DNA of 64,000 nt from Bacteroidetes bacterium SB0662_bin_6 (GCA_009839485.1 VXPQ01000023.1:1-64000), one strand, 5' to 3'; shown: positions 25,522 through 35,457, counted from the first letter of the stretch. The notes: generated from the letters alone by a model not told the origin. Made by a program: numbers and translations.

Positions 25522-26529
25522 TCATTTGCCGAAGGCCTTGTTCATCGCCTCCAGTGCCCCATGCCGCGCCACATCGGCGGCCATAAGAATAATGCGCTCG
25601 ATTGCCCGGGGCGTCGACCCGCCATGTCCAATCATCACATTGCCGTTTACTCCAAGCAGTGGCGCTCCGCCATATTCTTCGTAACTGAAACGAAGCCGCA
25701 CGGCAGAAAGCACATCATGCACCATCTTCTTGTTCGGGTCGGAAAACGCCTGGCGCTCCATTTCTTCCGCAATCATCTGGGGGAATGCGGACGCAACGCT
25801 CTCCCCGAACTTGAGAAGGATGTTGCCGACGAATCCGTCGCAGACCACCACGTCAGCCATGTGGTGCAGGATGTCACGCCCCTCGATATTCCCGCAGAAA
25901 TGAATGTCCGGAGACGCCTGGAGGAGTTTGTAGGCGGCCTTGACCTGCTCGTTTCCCTTCCGGGCTTCCTCGCCCAGGTTCACCAGGGCCACCCTCGGAT
26001 TCTCAAGCTGCATCACAGTGGACGCATAGATCGAGCCCATCTTCGCAAACTGAAGCAGGTGCTCCGGGCGGCAATCCACATTGGTGCCCACATCGAGGAT
26101 GATGCAATGGCCCCTGGTCGTCGGGAAAAAGGCAACGACCGAGGGACGGACAACGCCCTGTAAACTACCCAGTATGAAAAGCGAAGCCGCCATGATGGCG
26201 CCTGTATTTCCAGCGCTGACAAATCCGTGGGCCCTGCCTTCCTGCACCGCGCCAAGCCCGACATGAATGGAAGAACCCCACTTCGATTTTACGGCGGCGG
26301 CCGGGGCTTCGTCCATAGCGATCACATCAGGTGCATGAATGATGTGCAATGGCAACAGGTCGGTAACCTCCTTCCTTTGCGCTATCTCCGCTTGCAAGGC
26401 ATCTTCCTGCCCCACAAGAAGCACCTCAAGATCATCGCCCGAAGCCTCCAGCGCATGTATAGCGCCCTCTACGACAACGGAGGGGGCCTTGTCGCCCCCC
26501 ATGGCATCAACCGCTACCCGAATGGCCAT
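25522..26529 (-). CDS. plsX: Phosphate acyltransferase PlsX
   Basis: The 335-residue enzyme makes acyl-phosphate from acyl-ACP for phospholipid synthesis. It opens IRVAVDAMGGDKAP (about 3-16), the family signature, and has SAGNTGAIMAA near 104-114 and DGFVGN near 218-223. It is between rpmF and fabH, the classic bacterial order. Confidence 0.95.
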   Translation of the reverse strand: MAIRVAVDAMGGDKAPSVVVEGAIHALEASGDDLEVLLVGQEDALQAEIAQRKEVTDLLPLHIIHAPDVIAMDEAPAAAVKSKWGSSIHVGLGAVQEGRAHGFVSAGNTGAIMAASLFILGSLQGVVRPSVVAFFPTTRGHCIILDVGTNVDCRPEHLLQFAKMGSIYASTVMQLENPRVALVNLGEEARKGNEQVKAAYKLLQASPDIHFCGNIEGRDILHHMADVVVCDGFVGNILLKFGESVASAFPQMIAEEMERQAFSDPNKKMVHDVLSAVRLRFSYEEYGGAPLLGVNGNVMIGHGGSTPRAIERIILMAADVARHGALEAMNKAFGK

Positions 26530-26577
26530 GTTGGAAGATATGGAGAAACGGCCGGCGGACCGGACGCAATGTATGGC

Positions 26578-26769
26578 CTAAACGGCTTCCTTCGGCTCGA
26601 TCACCTGACGGCCCCGGTAATAACCGCAACCGGGACAAGCGTGATGCAAGAGCATCGACGTGCCGCAGTTGGGGCACTCCGCTATTTGGGGTTGCTTCAA
26701 GCTACCGTAGTACCGGGCACGGCGTTGCCGTGTTCGAGCCTTGGAGTGTTTTCTTTTTGGATTCGCCAT
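26578..26769 (-). CDS. rpmF: 50S ribosomal protein L32
   Basis: A 63-residue protein beginning MANPKRKHSKARTRQRRA, with a zinc-binding set CPNCG and CPGCGYY in place of the usual four-cysteine knuckle. It lies 48 bp before plsX and 45 bp after yceD, the usual yceD-rpmF-plsX-fab order. Confidence 0.97.
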   Translation of the reverse strand: MANPKRKHSKARTRQRRARYYGSLKQPQIAECPNCGTSMLLHHACPGCGYYRGRQVIEPKEAV

Positions 26770-26814
26770 GATTTTCTGTGTTCACCGGCAAACGTATCGG
26801 CGTGAACGCCGACC

Positions 26815-27318
26815 TTAATCCCGGTCCTCCTCTGACTTCAATGCAATGAGTGCTTCCCAGCGTGGGTCTATGCTGCTGTCCTGCGTTCCTTGCGGGGCGC
26901 CGAACCTCATCGGGATGTCTATGTCCTCTGCCCCGGGAGCGACGCGACGCGCCGGGACCGCAAGCAAAATCGTGTCTCGCGTAACATCGGTAAGGTCCAG
27001 AACCCGATCGCTCGGGTCCATTATCCTGACCTCATTACAGCTGCCTTCCCTGCCGCCTGCGAACTCCGCGCAGGAAAACAGGATGCGGTACGTACCTTCG
27101 ATCAGTCGATCGAAAGAACGCAACGTACGGTCGCATTCCAGCGTAGCCCGCGCTCGAATCGTCAGCGAAACGAAAATGCGCCCCTCGGCCACGTCAAGGC
27201 GTGCCGTGACTTCCACATCCCGAAACACCGAAGGGTCCAGTTCCAGCGCCTCGACCTCCGGCTTGAACGTTCGTTCATGCACTCCGGACGCCAGCGCTTC
27301 GATACCTATCGCAAACAT
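26815..27318 (-). CDS. YceD family protein (DUF177), linked to 23S rRNA/L32
   Basis: The 167-residue protein shows the DUF177 pattern: the RATLECDRTLRSF segment (about 76-88) with the conserved Cys, a C-terminal acidic segment, and a position just upstream of rpmF. DUF177/YceD proteins are linked to 23S rRNA processing or stability. It starts the leftward lipid block and is divergent from dnaA. Confidence 0.85.
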   Translation of the reverse strand: MFAIGIEALASGVHERTFKPEVEALELDPSVFRDVEVTARLDVAEGRIFVSLTIRARATLECDRTLRSFDRLIEGTYRILFSCAEFAGGREGSCNEVRIMDPSDRVLDLTDVTRDTILLAVPARRVAPGAEDIDIPMRFGAPQGTQDSSIDPRWEALIALKSEEDRD

Positions 27319-27580
27319 GACAGCATGTCAAATCTGTTCCATCAAACGAAGATATGCACGCCAGCGTTCCAAGACAAAAACGCGCCACGGATTCGCCCGA
27401 AATGCCATGTGGTGTAAACAGAGATTCCGTACCGCCCCGCACATGCGAAATCCAGGGCATGCCGGCTTGTCTTTTGATCCCGAAATAGTTACCATCCTGC
27501 CATGTGTTCCGCAGGAAAAGAAGGCGCTGTCGAGTGTCAGGAGAAGGATTCCTCCGGATAACGCAAAAAAATGGTATGTT

Positions 27581-27806
27581 TGTGAGTAAGTTGTTGGCAA
27601 GTTTGCCTCATCCACTGGAGATACGTAACCAGCGACGATAAAATGAAGCGGGAAATGTGGAAAAGTGGCCGAATTTTTGACTTAAGTCTTTTATTCATTG
27701 GGACCTGTACAAAAACAGATGATGTGCATAACCTGTGAGCGTATCCATCGGAAACCGAACATGAAACATGCGAATCCTCGAGGGAATAACTCCCGATTGT
27801 GAATAA
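27581..27806. promoter_or_regulatory. DnaA-box cluster upstream of dnaA (491-bp gene-free region 27319-27854)
   Basis: Four minus-strand DnaA-box-like 9-mers are visible: TTACTCACA (27581-27589), TTTTCCACA (27656-27664), TTATGCACA (27723-27731) and TTATTCACA (27798-27806). The region is AT-richer than its flanks. They could serve dnaA autoregulation or be a second, weaker origin candidate. No GC patch with adjacent TAG-trinucleotide run was seen here, unlike at 52.8 kb. No gene is supported in this region, and no DnaA domain I coding is visible in any + frame. Confidence 0.55.
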
Positions 27807-27854
27807 TAGGTGCATATCGGACGAACTACGCCATCCGGCGGGTTTTTCGACGAC

Positions 27855-29072
27855 ATGGCCATCGTGAGCGACAGCGTGAAACAGGACGATCAAAAAGCAT
27901 CCGCATATCCGCCGGGCAGTGCAAAGAAACAACCGGCGTCTGTTCCCGAGGCAGAGCCCTTTTCCGAACCGGCTGCCCCGGACTATCTGCTCCACGCTGC
28001 GCCGGGCGCTTCCGAATCCTCAGACCCGTTCTTCGTCGCCTCGGGACTTCCGCTCAACGGTTCGTACACCTTTGACCGATTCATAGAAGGCGATTGTAAC
28101 CAGTTCGCCCGTAGCGTGGCCCTGGCCATCGCACAGCAGCCCCGTCATACGACCTTTAACCCGTTACTGATTTACGGGGGCGTCGGGTTAGGAAAAACAC
28201 ACCTGGTTCAGGCCATCGGCAATCATGTCCGTAAGCACAGCAACTACAAGGTCCTCTATACGTCGAGTGATTATTTCACCTCGGACTATATGCAATCGCT
28301 CCGGACAAACCGGAGCAACGAATTTGTCGCGTTCTACAGTGAAATAGACCTGTTAATCATCGACGACATCCAGTTCTTCAGCGATCAGGAAAAAACGCAG
28401 GAAGGCCTCTTCCACATCTTCAATATCCTGTACCAGGCCGGCAAACAGATCGTCTTTTCGACGGACCGGGCTCCGCAGGAAATGGCCGGCATGGCCGACC
28501 GGCTGCTCTCGCGGTTTCAGGGAGGACTGGTCGCCGATCTCCAGCAACCCGAGCTGGAAACACGCATCGCCATTCTGAATCGCAAAGCCAATGACCAGGG
28601 TATCTCCATCCCTTACGCATTCATCGAATTCATTGCACACCATGTCAAGAACAATGTCCGCGAGTTGGAGAGCGCTCTGATACGGCTATTGGCGCACGCC
28701 ACGTTGCACCGGCGTGAAATAGATATCCCGCTCATTCGGGAAGTGCTGGGCGAACTGCTCATCGACACGCATGCAAAACCGGCGGTGGAAGAAATCCGCC
28801 GCATCACCTGCGAATACCTTGGAGTCTCTGAGGACCTGGTGCTTGGCCGGGGGCGAAAACGCGAGATTGTGCAGGCACGTCATGTAGGTATGTACTTCAG
28901 CAAACAATTGACGGGGCATTCTCTCGCAACGATAGGCAGGTATTTCGGCGGCAAGGATCATTCTACCGTGATTCATGCCTGCCGGGGGGTCGAGAATCAC
29001 ATGGAGACAGACCCGAATTTCCGGGAAACCCTCAAACGAATCCGTCGGGAAATTGAGATACGTCATCGGTGA
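27855..29072 (+). CDS. dnaA: Chromosomal replication initiator DnaA, apparently lacking domain I
   Basis: From the ATG at 27855 the protein is about 405 residues (a GTG at 27810 adds 15). The AAA+ core has TFDRFIEGDCNQFA, Walker A GGVGLGKTH (about 108-116), Walker B LLIIDDIQFF, and an arginine-finger region. Domain IV carries the DnaA signature RHVGMYFSKQLTGHSLATIGRYFGGKDHSTV. The first 60 residues are Ala/Pro/Glu-rich linker, and the usual 80-90-residue domain I (W...L..I...FxxWF), which binds DnaB and regulators, is absent both here and upstream. Full DnaA proteins are about 450-500 residues. dnaN follows in the same direction. Confidence 0.95.
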   Translation: MAIVSDSVKQDDQKASAYPPGSAKKQPASVPEAEPFSEPAAPDYLLHAAPGASESSDPFFVASGLPLNGSYTFDRFIEGDCNQFARSVALAIAQQPRHTTFNPLLIYGGVGLGKTHLVQAIGNHVRKHSNYKVLYTSSDYFTSDYMQSLRTNRSNEFVAFYSEIDLLIIDDIQFFSDQEKTQEGLFHIFNILYQAGKQIVFSTDRAPQEMAGMADRLLSRFQGGLVADLQQPELETRIAILNRKANDQGISIPYAFIEFIAHHVKNNVRELESALIRLLAHATLHRREIDIPLIREVLGELLIDTHAKPAVEEIRRITCEYLGVSEDLVLGRGRKREIVQARHVGMYFSKQLTGHSLATIGRYFGGKDHSTVIHACRGVENHMETDPNFRETLKRIRREIEIRHR

Positions 29073-29190
29073 TTCTTTCGCCCGCGCATTGCTATCTTAG
29101 TAACCCGGACATGGCTATTTTGCTAACCGTAGTGCTGCAAACCATCGCATACCTGCCACCCGAGGGAGCGATACATTAAACATTAACACT

Positions 29191-30309
29191 ATGAAATTTA
29201 CCGCCTCCAGCGCCGATCTCCTCAAGGCGCTGACTACCGCCGGGGGAGCCGTCCCCACAAAAAGCACCCTGCCTATTCTGGAGTGCATTCTTTTCGAACA
29301 GGTTGACGAAACGCGCCTTAGCCTGAGTGCAACGGATCTGGAGGTCACTATTGTACAACAGGTAGAAGTGCAATTTGAAGAAAACCACACCCCACGCATT
29401 GCCGTGCCGGCCCGGCGCCTGCTGGACACGCTGCGCGCTCTGCCCGAAGTACCGATCTCCTTCCAGGCGGATGAGGAATTCCGGATCGTGCTCAAAACCG
29501 ATGTGGGCGAATACAAAATGTCCGGACATGATGGGAGCGACTATCCATCCCTGCCCGAACTCGACCCGGAACACAGTATAGAAACCACCGGCGATCTGAT
29601 CCGACGCGCGATCGACAAGACGAGTTTTGCCGTCAGCAGGGACGCACTGCGCCCGGCCATGATGGGGGTGTACTTTCAGATCGGTCCGGATCCGGGGCGT
29701 GCGGTCGCGACCGACGGACACCGCCTTGTCCGTATGCAAATCGACTCCATGACGGCGCAGGAAGATGTCAATTTCATCATTCCGGAAAAAGCCATCTCAC
29801 TGGCCAGCAAGGTCCTCTCCGGAGAAACATGTACGATTCTCGTGGACGCAGGGTATGCGGGCTTCGTCGCCGGCAATACTCGCATTCTGGTGCGGCTTAT
29901 TGCCGAAGCATACCCCAACTACGAAGCCGTTATTCCGAAAGACAACGACAAGCGGATTGTTGTGGAGCGGAATGCGCTACTCGCCGCAGTGAAACGCGTC
30001 AGCCTGTATTCGTCCAGCCTGACGCCTCAGATACGGTTGAAGCTCAATGCAGACCACATCGAAATTCATGCACAGGATATTGAGCGGGCGAGCGAAGCGC
30101 ATGAAACCGTACCATGCGAATACAACAGCGAGCAGATGGCTATCGGATTCAATGCAACCTATCTGAACGAGGTCCTGGGGCACATCGACGACGATGAAGT
30201 CGTTATCGAGTTCAGTTCTCCGAACCGCGCCGGCGTCGTTACGCCGCAAACCCAGCGCGAAGGCGAACATGTCCTGATGCTCATCATGCCGGTGATGCTG
30301 AACAACTGA
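29191..30309 (+). CDS. dnaN: DNA polymerase III sliding clamp (beta subunit) DnaN
   Basis: The 372-residue clamp tethers polymerase to DNA. It opens MKFTASSADLLKALTTAGGAVPTKSTLPILE, the usual start, has VATDGHRLV near 170-178 and ends with the MLIMPVML segment that forms the hydrophobic pocket (usual MPMRL-type end). It is 118 bp downstream of dnaA, the standard pairing, and converges with the sigma-factor gene at 30334. Confidence 0.96.
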   Translation: MKFTASSADLLKALTTAGGAVPTKSTLPILECILFEQVDETRLSLSATDLEVTIVQQVEVQFEENHTPRIAVPARRLLDTLRALPEVPISFQADEEFRIVLKTDVGEYKMSGHDGSDYPSLPELDPEHSIETTGDLIRRAIDKTSFAVSRDALRPAMMGVYFQIGPDPGRAVATDGHRLVRMQIDSMTAQEDVNFIIPEKAISLASKVLSGETCTILVDAGYAGFVAGNTRILVRLIAEAYPNYEAVIPKDNDKRIVVERNALLAAVKRVSLYSSSLTPQIRLKLNADHIEIHAQDIERASEAHETVPCEYNSEQMAIGFNATYLNEVLGHIDDDEVVIEFSSPNRAGVVTPQTQREGEHVLMLIMPVMLNN

Positions 30310-30333
30310 CAGATCAAGCGGCGCCGCGCGCCA

Positions 30334-31119
30334 TTATTCGAAATTTTTTAGAAATTCCGCATCTTCCCGCAAACGTTTGATTGCTTTGTAGATGTATGCG
30401 CGAATGGTCGGAAGCGGTCGACCTGTCCGCTGCGCGATCTCTGTATACGATAACCCGGTAAGAAAGCGAAGCTGCACGCAAGCATGCAGATGAGGCGGAA
30501 GCCTATCGATGGCGCGGGCCAGGGCCTCTTGTCTTTTTCCGGATTCATTGTAAGCAACCGGCGTTTCCGCCACGAGAGAAGGCAACGGGACGTGTCCGAT
30601 CGGTATCTGGTGGCGTTTCGAGCGAAGGTAGTTGCGGAACGTATTCTTGCACACCACGCTGACCCAATTCGCATAACGCGACGGCTCCCTGATCTGGCCT
30701 TCTCGTTCTTCCGTTTTGCGAAACGCGGTCTCGACGATCATATCCAGATCCACTGCGCTCCAGGATGCTTCCTGAACGAATTTCACGAGAAAATATCTTC
30801 GGATAAAACAGTACGTCCATAGCTGAATCACTTCGCGCTCATGGGCGTCCCGTGAGGCGTACCAGCGTAAATAGGTTGCGTTTATGGCGGAAATGTCGTC
30901 GAGATGAAAAGGCAGGGCAGCCACCAATTCGTCCAGCGATTCAAAGGATGAGTACAGCATTGGATAGCCCGGAGGCAGGCGAGGAAATAAAGCAGACTGC
31001 GGAAAAAACCGCACAAGTAACGGTTTCGAGGAAGGTTCTGGCGGATCAAAGACGTCGCAAGACCGCTGCATAAAATCACGGTCGGCATCTGTGTGGAAAA
31101 ACTTGACGTAATACTCCAA
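30334..31119 (-). CDS. Sigma-70-family RNA polymerase sigma factor with long N-terminal extension
   Basis: The 261-residue protein ends with ECF-like regions. Region 2 lies at about 110-175 (DLDMIVETAFRKTEE and NWVSVVCKNTFRNYLRSKR) and region 4 at about 200-255 (AIDRLPPHLHACVQLRFLTGLSYTEIAQRTGRP with a helix-turn-helix). The first 95 residues are an unrecognised, Phe/Pro-rich stretch not found in ordinary ECF factors of about 190 residues. No anti-sigma gene is adjacent. It might be the target of the 15-21 kb partner switch, but only distance and lack of a better candidate suggest that. Confidence 0.78.
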   Translation of the reverse strand: MEYYVKFFHTDADRDFMQRSCDVFDPPEPSSKPLLVRFFPQSALFPRLPPGYPMLYSSFESLDELVAALPFHLDDISAINATYLRWYASRDAHEREVIQLWTYCFIRRYFLVKFVQEASWSAVDLDMIVETAFRKTEEREGQIREPSRYANWVSVVCKNTFRNYLRSKRHQIPIGHVPLPSLVAETPVAYNESGKRQEALARAIDRLPPHLHACVQLRFLTGLSYTEIAQRTGRPLPTIRAYIYKAIKRLREDAEFLKNFE

Positions 31120-31285
31120 AGGCCGTATTTTCCTTGGCTACGTTGATTCGTAACAGGTGTTTGTCAGAGTCGTCCGGGTACTCCACTGGAATGATCCGAC
31201 GCCACGGAAACGCCTTGATCGGTGCCTGTGCGGGAATTCAGGCAAAGATGTGCTGCGTAGCGGCTCAAGATAAATGATTTCAGCC

Positions 31286-31729
31286 ATGAATGCGAATAGC
31301 TTCAAAACTTATTCCGCCAAACCCGGCGACGTGGAGCGCACGTGGTACGTCGTCGATGCCACGCATCAGGTGGTCGGACGCCTTGCATCGCGCATCGCCT
31401 CGATTCTACGCGGAAAACACAAGCCTCGGTTCACGCCCCATGTGGATACCGGCGATTTTGTGATTGTCGTGAATGCGGACAAGGTCCGCCTCACCGGCAA
31501 CAAGGAAACGGCAAAAGAATACTTTCGTTACAGCGGATACCCAGGTGGCGAACGGTTTACGACACCCGAGGAAATGCGCACCTCCAAACCGGATTTTATC
31601 GTGCGGAACGCCGTCCGGGGAATGATGCCGAAAGGCCCCCTTGGCCGTCAGATGCTCAAAAAGCTGAAGGTGTACGCCGGCCCGGACCATCCGCACGGAG
31701 CACAGAAACCAAAGGAACTCACCTTATAA
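31286..31729 (+). CDS. rplM: 50S ribosomal protein L13
   Basis: From the ATG at 31286 the protein has 147 residues, opening [22 protein letters not shown], with the L13 motifs [27 protein letters not shown] and PHGAQKP. An in-frame ATG at 31274 adds four residues. It starts the rplM-rpsI-rpsB-tsf-pyrH-frr run; the 154 bp upstream hold the likely promoter and leader. Confidence 0.96.
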   Translation: MNANSFKTYSAKPGDVERTWYVVDATHQVVGRLASRIASILRGKHKPRFTPHVDTGDFVIVVNADKVRLTGNKETAKEYFRYSGYPGGERFTTPEEMRTSKPDFIVRNAVRGMMPKGPLGRQMLKKLKVYAGPDHPHGAQKPKELTL

Positions 31730-31756
31730 CCAAGCGAAGCGACGACTCCCTCATTC

Positions 31757-32152
31757 ATGGCAGCACTTGCTCAGCACATCGGCATAGGCCGTCGAAAAAC
31801 ATCCACCGCACGCGTTTATCTGCGCGCCGGCAACGGTCAGGTAACGGTTAACCGCCGTCCCTATGAAGAATATTTTCCGCTCGACTGGCGGCGTAAGATC
31901 ATCTTTCAGCCCTTTGAGGTGACCGGAACGACCGGGCAATTCGATGTGCTGGTCAATGCAAAAGGCGGGGGATTGACGGGACAGGTTGAAGCCATCCGAC
32001 TCGGCATTGCTCGTGCGCTGATTGATTTTAACGAAGATTTTAAAAAACCTCTTCGCGACGCCGGACTCCTTACCCGGGATGACCGCATGGTCGAACGCAA
32101 GAAGTACGGTCGTCCGAAGGCCCGCAAACGGTTCCAGTTCAGCAAGCGGTAA
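31757..32152 (+). CDS. rpsI: 30S ribosomal protein S9
   Basis: The 131-residue protein has the S9 opening [14 protein letters not shown] and the C-terminal tail [19 protein letters not shown] that reaches the decoding site. It follows rplM by 27 bp, the universal pairing. Confidence 0.97.
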   Translation: MAALAQHIGIGRRKTSTARVYLRAGNGQVTVNRRPYEEYFPLDWRRKIIFQPFEVTGTTGQFDVLVNAKGGGLTGQVEAIRLGIARALIDFNEDFKKPLRDAGLLTRDDRMVERKKYGRPKARKRFQFSKR

Positions 32153-32279
32153 CGCATGCACCGGACAACCGTTTTTAATCACACATACCGCCTGACATGC
32201 AACAGGGTGGCCGGGGCGCCGGTCATGTTTCATGAGGGATGGCGGTAGAGGAACAAACCCGGCGGATTCCGCCCTATTC

Positions 32280-33086
32280 ATGAGCGAAACGACACCCGCA
32301 ACGACCGTCTCCGAGCCCGGAGCAACCCCGAAGGAAGCCCCTGAAACCGGACAGAAATCCGGACATCAGGTCAGCATTGAGCAACTCCTTAAAGCGGGTA
32401 CGCATTTCGGGCACCTCACGTCCCGCTGGAATCCGAAGATGAAGAAATACATCTTCATGCAGCGGAACAACATCCATATCATCGACCTGATGCAAACGCA
32501 GGCGATGCTGAACAACGCGGCAGAGGCGGCGTCCCGTTTTGCGCGCATGGGCAGGCCGCTCCTCTTCGTAGGCACGAAAAAACAGGCCAGGGAAACGGTC
32601 CGTAACTATGCGGTATCGTGCGATTCTCCGTATGTGGTTGAACGCTGGCTTGGCGGCACACTGACGAATTTTCAGACTATTCGCGGGAGCATCCGGCGAA
32701 TGGACGAACTGGCCCGATTCGAGGAAGGCGAATCTTTCCAGACGCTCAAGAAAAAGGAGCGGCTGATGCATACCCGCGAACACGAAAAACTCGTGAAGGT
32801 GCTCAGCGGCATAGCCACTATGCCGCGTCTTCCGGGAGCGGTTTTCGTGGTGGACATCAATCGGGAACACATTGCCGTAAAGGAGGCGCGCAAACTCGGC
32901 ATACCGATCATTGCAATGATCGATACGAACTGCGATCCGGACCTGGTGGATTACCCGATCCCGGCCAATGACGACGCACTCAAGTCGATCCAGCTCGTTA
33001 CCTCCGTCATTGCCGGTGCGGTGAACGAAGGCAAGCGGGCGAAAGAAACCAGGGAAACCCAGGAAGGCAACAAGCGGAAATCCTGA
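32280..33086 (+). CDS. rpsB: 30S ribosomal protein S2
   Basis: From ATG 32280 the protein has 268 residues. It opens with a 35-residue Thr/Pro/Glu-rich extension, then the S2 core IEQLLKAGTHFGHLTSRWNPKMKKYIF and, later, PGAVFVVDINREHIAVKEARKLGIPIIAMIDTNCDPD. The GTG/ATG frame from 32232 is unlikely. It is followed by tsf, as in most bacteria. Confidence 0.96.
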   Translation: MSETTPATTVSEPGATPKEAPETGQKSGHQVSIEQLLKAGTHFGHLTSRWNPKMKKYIFMQRNNIHIIDLMQTQAMLNNAAEAASRFARMGRPLLFVGTKKQARETVRNYAVSCDSPYVVERWLGGTLTNFQTIRGSIRRMDELARFEEGESFQTLKKKERLMHTREHEKLVKVLSGIATMPRLPGAVFVVDINREHIAVKEARKLGIPIIAMIDTNCDPDLVDYPIPANDDALKSIQLVTSVIAGAVNEGKRAKETRETQEGNKRKS

Positions 33087-33157
33087 CGAACCGGCGATCC
33101 TCGCAGCCGCACGGATCGCTCCTCTTGCAAATTCCTCTTTGAAGACAGGAAACGACC

Positions 33158-33988
33158 ATGACTATAACGGCAGCCGACGTCAAAAAACTCCGTGAACTCA
33201 CGGGAGTCGGCATGATGGACTGCAAAAAAGCACTCCAGGAAGCGAACGGCAATCTGGAAGCCGCCGTGGATATTCTGCGCAAAAAAGGGCAGAAGGTGGC
33301 AGAGAAACGAGCCGCTCGAGAAGCCAATGAGGGGCTCGTGGTGGCTGCAATTTCCGACAACGGAAAAAAAGGGGCGCTCCTCGAACTCAATTGTGAAACC
33401 GACTTCGTAGCAAGGAACGAGGAGTTCAGACAGCTGGCCGAAGCCATTGCCCGGATCGTACTGGAAAAAGCACCGCAAAACACCGATGCATTGCAGGGCG
33501 TCGAGTTCGCGGAGGGCCGATCTGTGGAACAGACCCTGGTGGAAGCCACGGGAAAAATCGGCGAAAAGATTGTCGCGCGCCGGTTCGCCCTGCTTGAAAG
33601 CGAGGATGGGCAAATCGTCGCCTATATTCATCCGGGCTCCCGTCTCGGGGTCCTTGTGGACATGTACGGCAACGGTCAAGTGGAAGATGCCGGAACCGAT
33701 GTGGCCATGCAGGTGGCCGCCATGAACCCCGTTGCCGCTACCAAGGAAGATGTCCCCGAGAGCATCAAGGAGAAAGAACTTGAGATTGCGCGGGAATCCG
33801 CCCGGAACGAAGGCAAACCGGAGCACATTATTGACCGAATCGCCAACGGTAAGCTGGAACGGTACTACAAGGATCACGTGCTGGTCGAACAACCTTTCGT
33901 CAAGGATTCCTCAATGAGTGTAAAGGCTATGCTGAAAACGGCGGAGGCTGGCGTACACCGGTTCGTTCGTTTCGCACTGGGAGAATAA
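33158..33988 (+). CDS. tsf: Elongation factor Ts
   Basis: The 276-residue protein is the guanine-nucleotide exchange factor for EF-Tu. The N-terminal TITAADVKKLRELTGVGMMDCKKALQEANGNLEAAV is the classic opening. NCETDFVARNEEF near 80-92 is the second signature. Length is normal. It lies between rpsB and pyrH. Confidence 0.97.
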   Translation: MTITAADVKKLRELTGVGMMDCKKALQEANGNLEAAVDILRKKGQKVAEKRAAREANEGLVVAAISDNGKKGALLELNCETDFVARNEEFRQLAEAIARIVLEKAPQNTDALQGVEFAEGRSVEQTLVEATGKIGEKIVARRFALLESEDGQIVAYIHPGSRLGVLVDMYGNGQVEDAGTDVAMQVAAMNPVAATKEDVPESIKEKELEIARESARNEGKPEHIIDRIANGKLERYYKDHVLVEQPFVKDSSMSVKAMLKTAEAGVHRFVRFALGE

Positions 33989-34008
33989 TCTCCTGACCCC
34001 CTGAAATC

Positions 34009-34761
34009 ATGGCAAGCGATACGCATCGGAGCGCATACAAGCGTATCCTGCTCAAACTGAGCGGGGAAGCGTTGCTGGGCGCCCGGTCGTACGGCATTGA
34101 TCCCGATGTGCTTGCCGGATACGCCCGGGAAATCGAAACCATTGTGGAGCGCGGAATGGAGGTGGCCGTCGTAATCGGCGGCGGCAACATTTTTCGCGGC
34201 GTTCGAACGACCCATGCCGGGATGACCCGTGCACATGCGGATTACATGGGCATGCTCGCCACAATGATTAATGCCATGGCCCTGCAAGACGCGCTGGAGC
34301 AGGCGGGTCTGCAGACACGGTTGCAATCCAGTATAAAGATGGAGGAAATCGCCGAGCCGTTCATCCGCCGGCGGGCTATCCGCCATCTGGAAAAAGGACG
34401 GGTGGTCATCTTCGGCGCCGGCACCGGGAATCCATACTTCACGACCGACACGGCTGCTGCACTTCGGGCTCTCGAAATCGAAGCCGATGCTCTCTTGAAA
34501 GGTACGCGGGTCGCCGGCATTTTTTCGGCGGATCCCGAAGCCGAACCGGATGCGAAAATGTACGATGAAATTTCCGGGGACGAGGTCATTCGCAGAAATC
34601 TCCGCGTTATGGATATTACGGCCTTTACCCTCTGCCGCGAATCGAAACTGCCGATCCTCGTGTTCAATGTGAATGAGCCGGGCAATCTGCAGAGTATCGT
34701 CTCCGGCAAACGCATCGGCACTGTTGTCCACTGGAACGAAAACCCGCCGGTGGCGCCCTGA
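34009..34761 (+). CDS. pyrH: Uridylate kinase PyrH
   Basis: The 250-residue amino-acid-kinase-fold enzyme makes UDP from [17 protein letters not shown] (about 9-22), [11 protein letters not shown] (about 55-65) and [19 protein letters not shown] (about 138-156) are the family signatures. It follows tsf by 20 bp. Confidence 0.97.
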   Translation: MASDTHRSAYKRILLKLSGEALLGARSYGIDPDVLAGYAREIETIVERGMEVAVVIGGGNIFRGVRTTHAGMTRAHADYMGMLATMINAMALQDALEQAGLQTRLQSSIKMEEIAEPFIRRRAIRHLEKGRVVIFGAGTGNPYFTTDTAAALRALEIEADALLKGTRVAGIFSADPEAEPDAKMYDEISGDEVIRRNLRVMDITAFTLCRESKLPILVFNVNEPGNLQSIVSGKRIGTVVHWNENPPVAP

Positions 34762-34813
34762 AAAATCGAGGGGTATCCAGCACGGAAATATTCTCCTTCA
34801 CACGAGTCCAGCC

Positions 34814-35383
34814 ATGATCAATGAGCATCTCAAAGCGCTCCTCCAGGAGGCCGAAGAACACATGGAGAAAAGCCTCGAATGGTTGCGGGGCGAACTACAT
34901 GTCATCCGGGCGGGGCGGGCCACACCGGCCATGATCGACAACCTGCGGGTGGATTACTATGGCGCCCAGACTCCGCTCAACCAGATTGCGAGCATCGGCG
35001 CCCCGCAGCCCGACTTGCTCACCGTACAACCATGGGATCGGGGCGCGCTCGAAGCAATCGAAAAAAGCATTATAGCATCGAACACGGGTCTCAATCCGTC
35101 GAACGATGGGACCATGATTCGCATCCCGGTACCCCCGCTTTCGGAGGAGCGGCGGCGGGACCTTGTCAAAACGGCAAAAAGCCGGGGAGAAGACGCAAAA
35201 ATCGGCATTCGCAACATTCGCCGTGACATCAAGGACAAAATGCGCAAGATGGGCGAGGCAGAGCATATTCCGGAAGACATGCTGTTTGAAGGAGGCGACC
35301 AACTGCAGGAAGTCACGGACCGTTTGACAGGCCTTGTCGACTCGCTTACCGCCCGCAAGGAGGAGGAAATCATGGAGGTATAA
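34814..35383 (+). CDS. frr: Ribosome recycling factor
   Basis: From ATG 34814 the protein has 189 residues. It carries MEKSLEWLRGELHVIRAGRATPAMIDNLRVDYYG, PLNQIAS and the C-terminal RRDLVKTAKSRGEDAKIGIRNIRRD helix. RRF splits post-termination ribosomes with EF-G. The frame is open upstream into pyrH, but those residues have no family match. It closes the translation operon; the repeat copy A lies 74 bp downstream. Confidence 0.96.
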   Translation: MINEHLKALLQEAEEHMEKSLEWLRGELHVIRAGRATPAMIDNLRVDYYGAQTPLNQIASIGAPQPDLLTVQPWDRGALEAIEKSIIASNTGLNPSNDGTMIRIPVPPLSEERRRDLVKTAKSRGEDAKIGIRNIRRDIKDKMRKMGEAEHIPEDMLFEGGDQLQEVTDRLTGLVDSLTARKEEEIMEV

Positions 35384-35457
35384 TCCGGCCCTGCATCGGG
35401 CGGTACAGCCCCCGTACGGCAATATCCCGGAACGAACCCCGTGGCTCTTCAAGTATA

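Noticed and set aside
27581..27806. oriC at dnaA
   Set aside because: DnaA boxes are present and it cannot be excluded, but it lacks the GC patch with TAG-run and AT tract found at 52.8 kb, so it is listed as a regulatory cluster.
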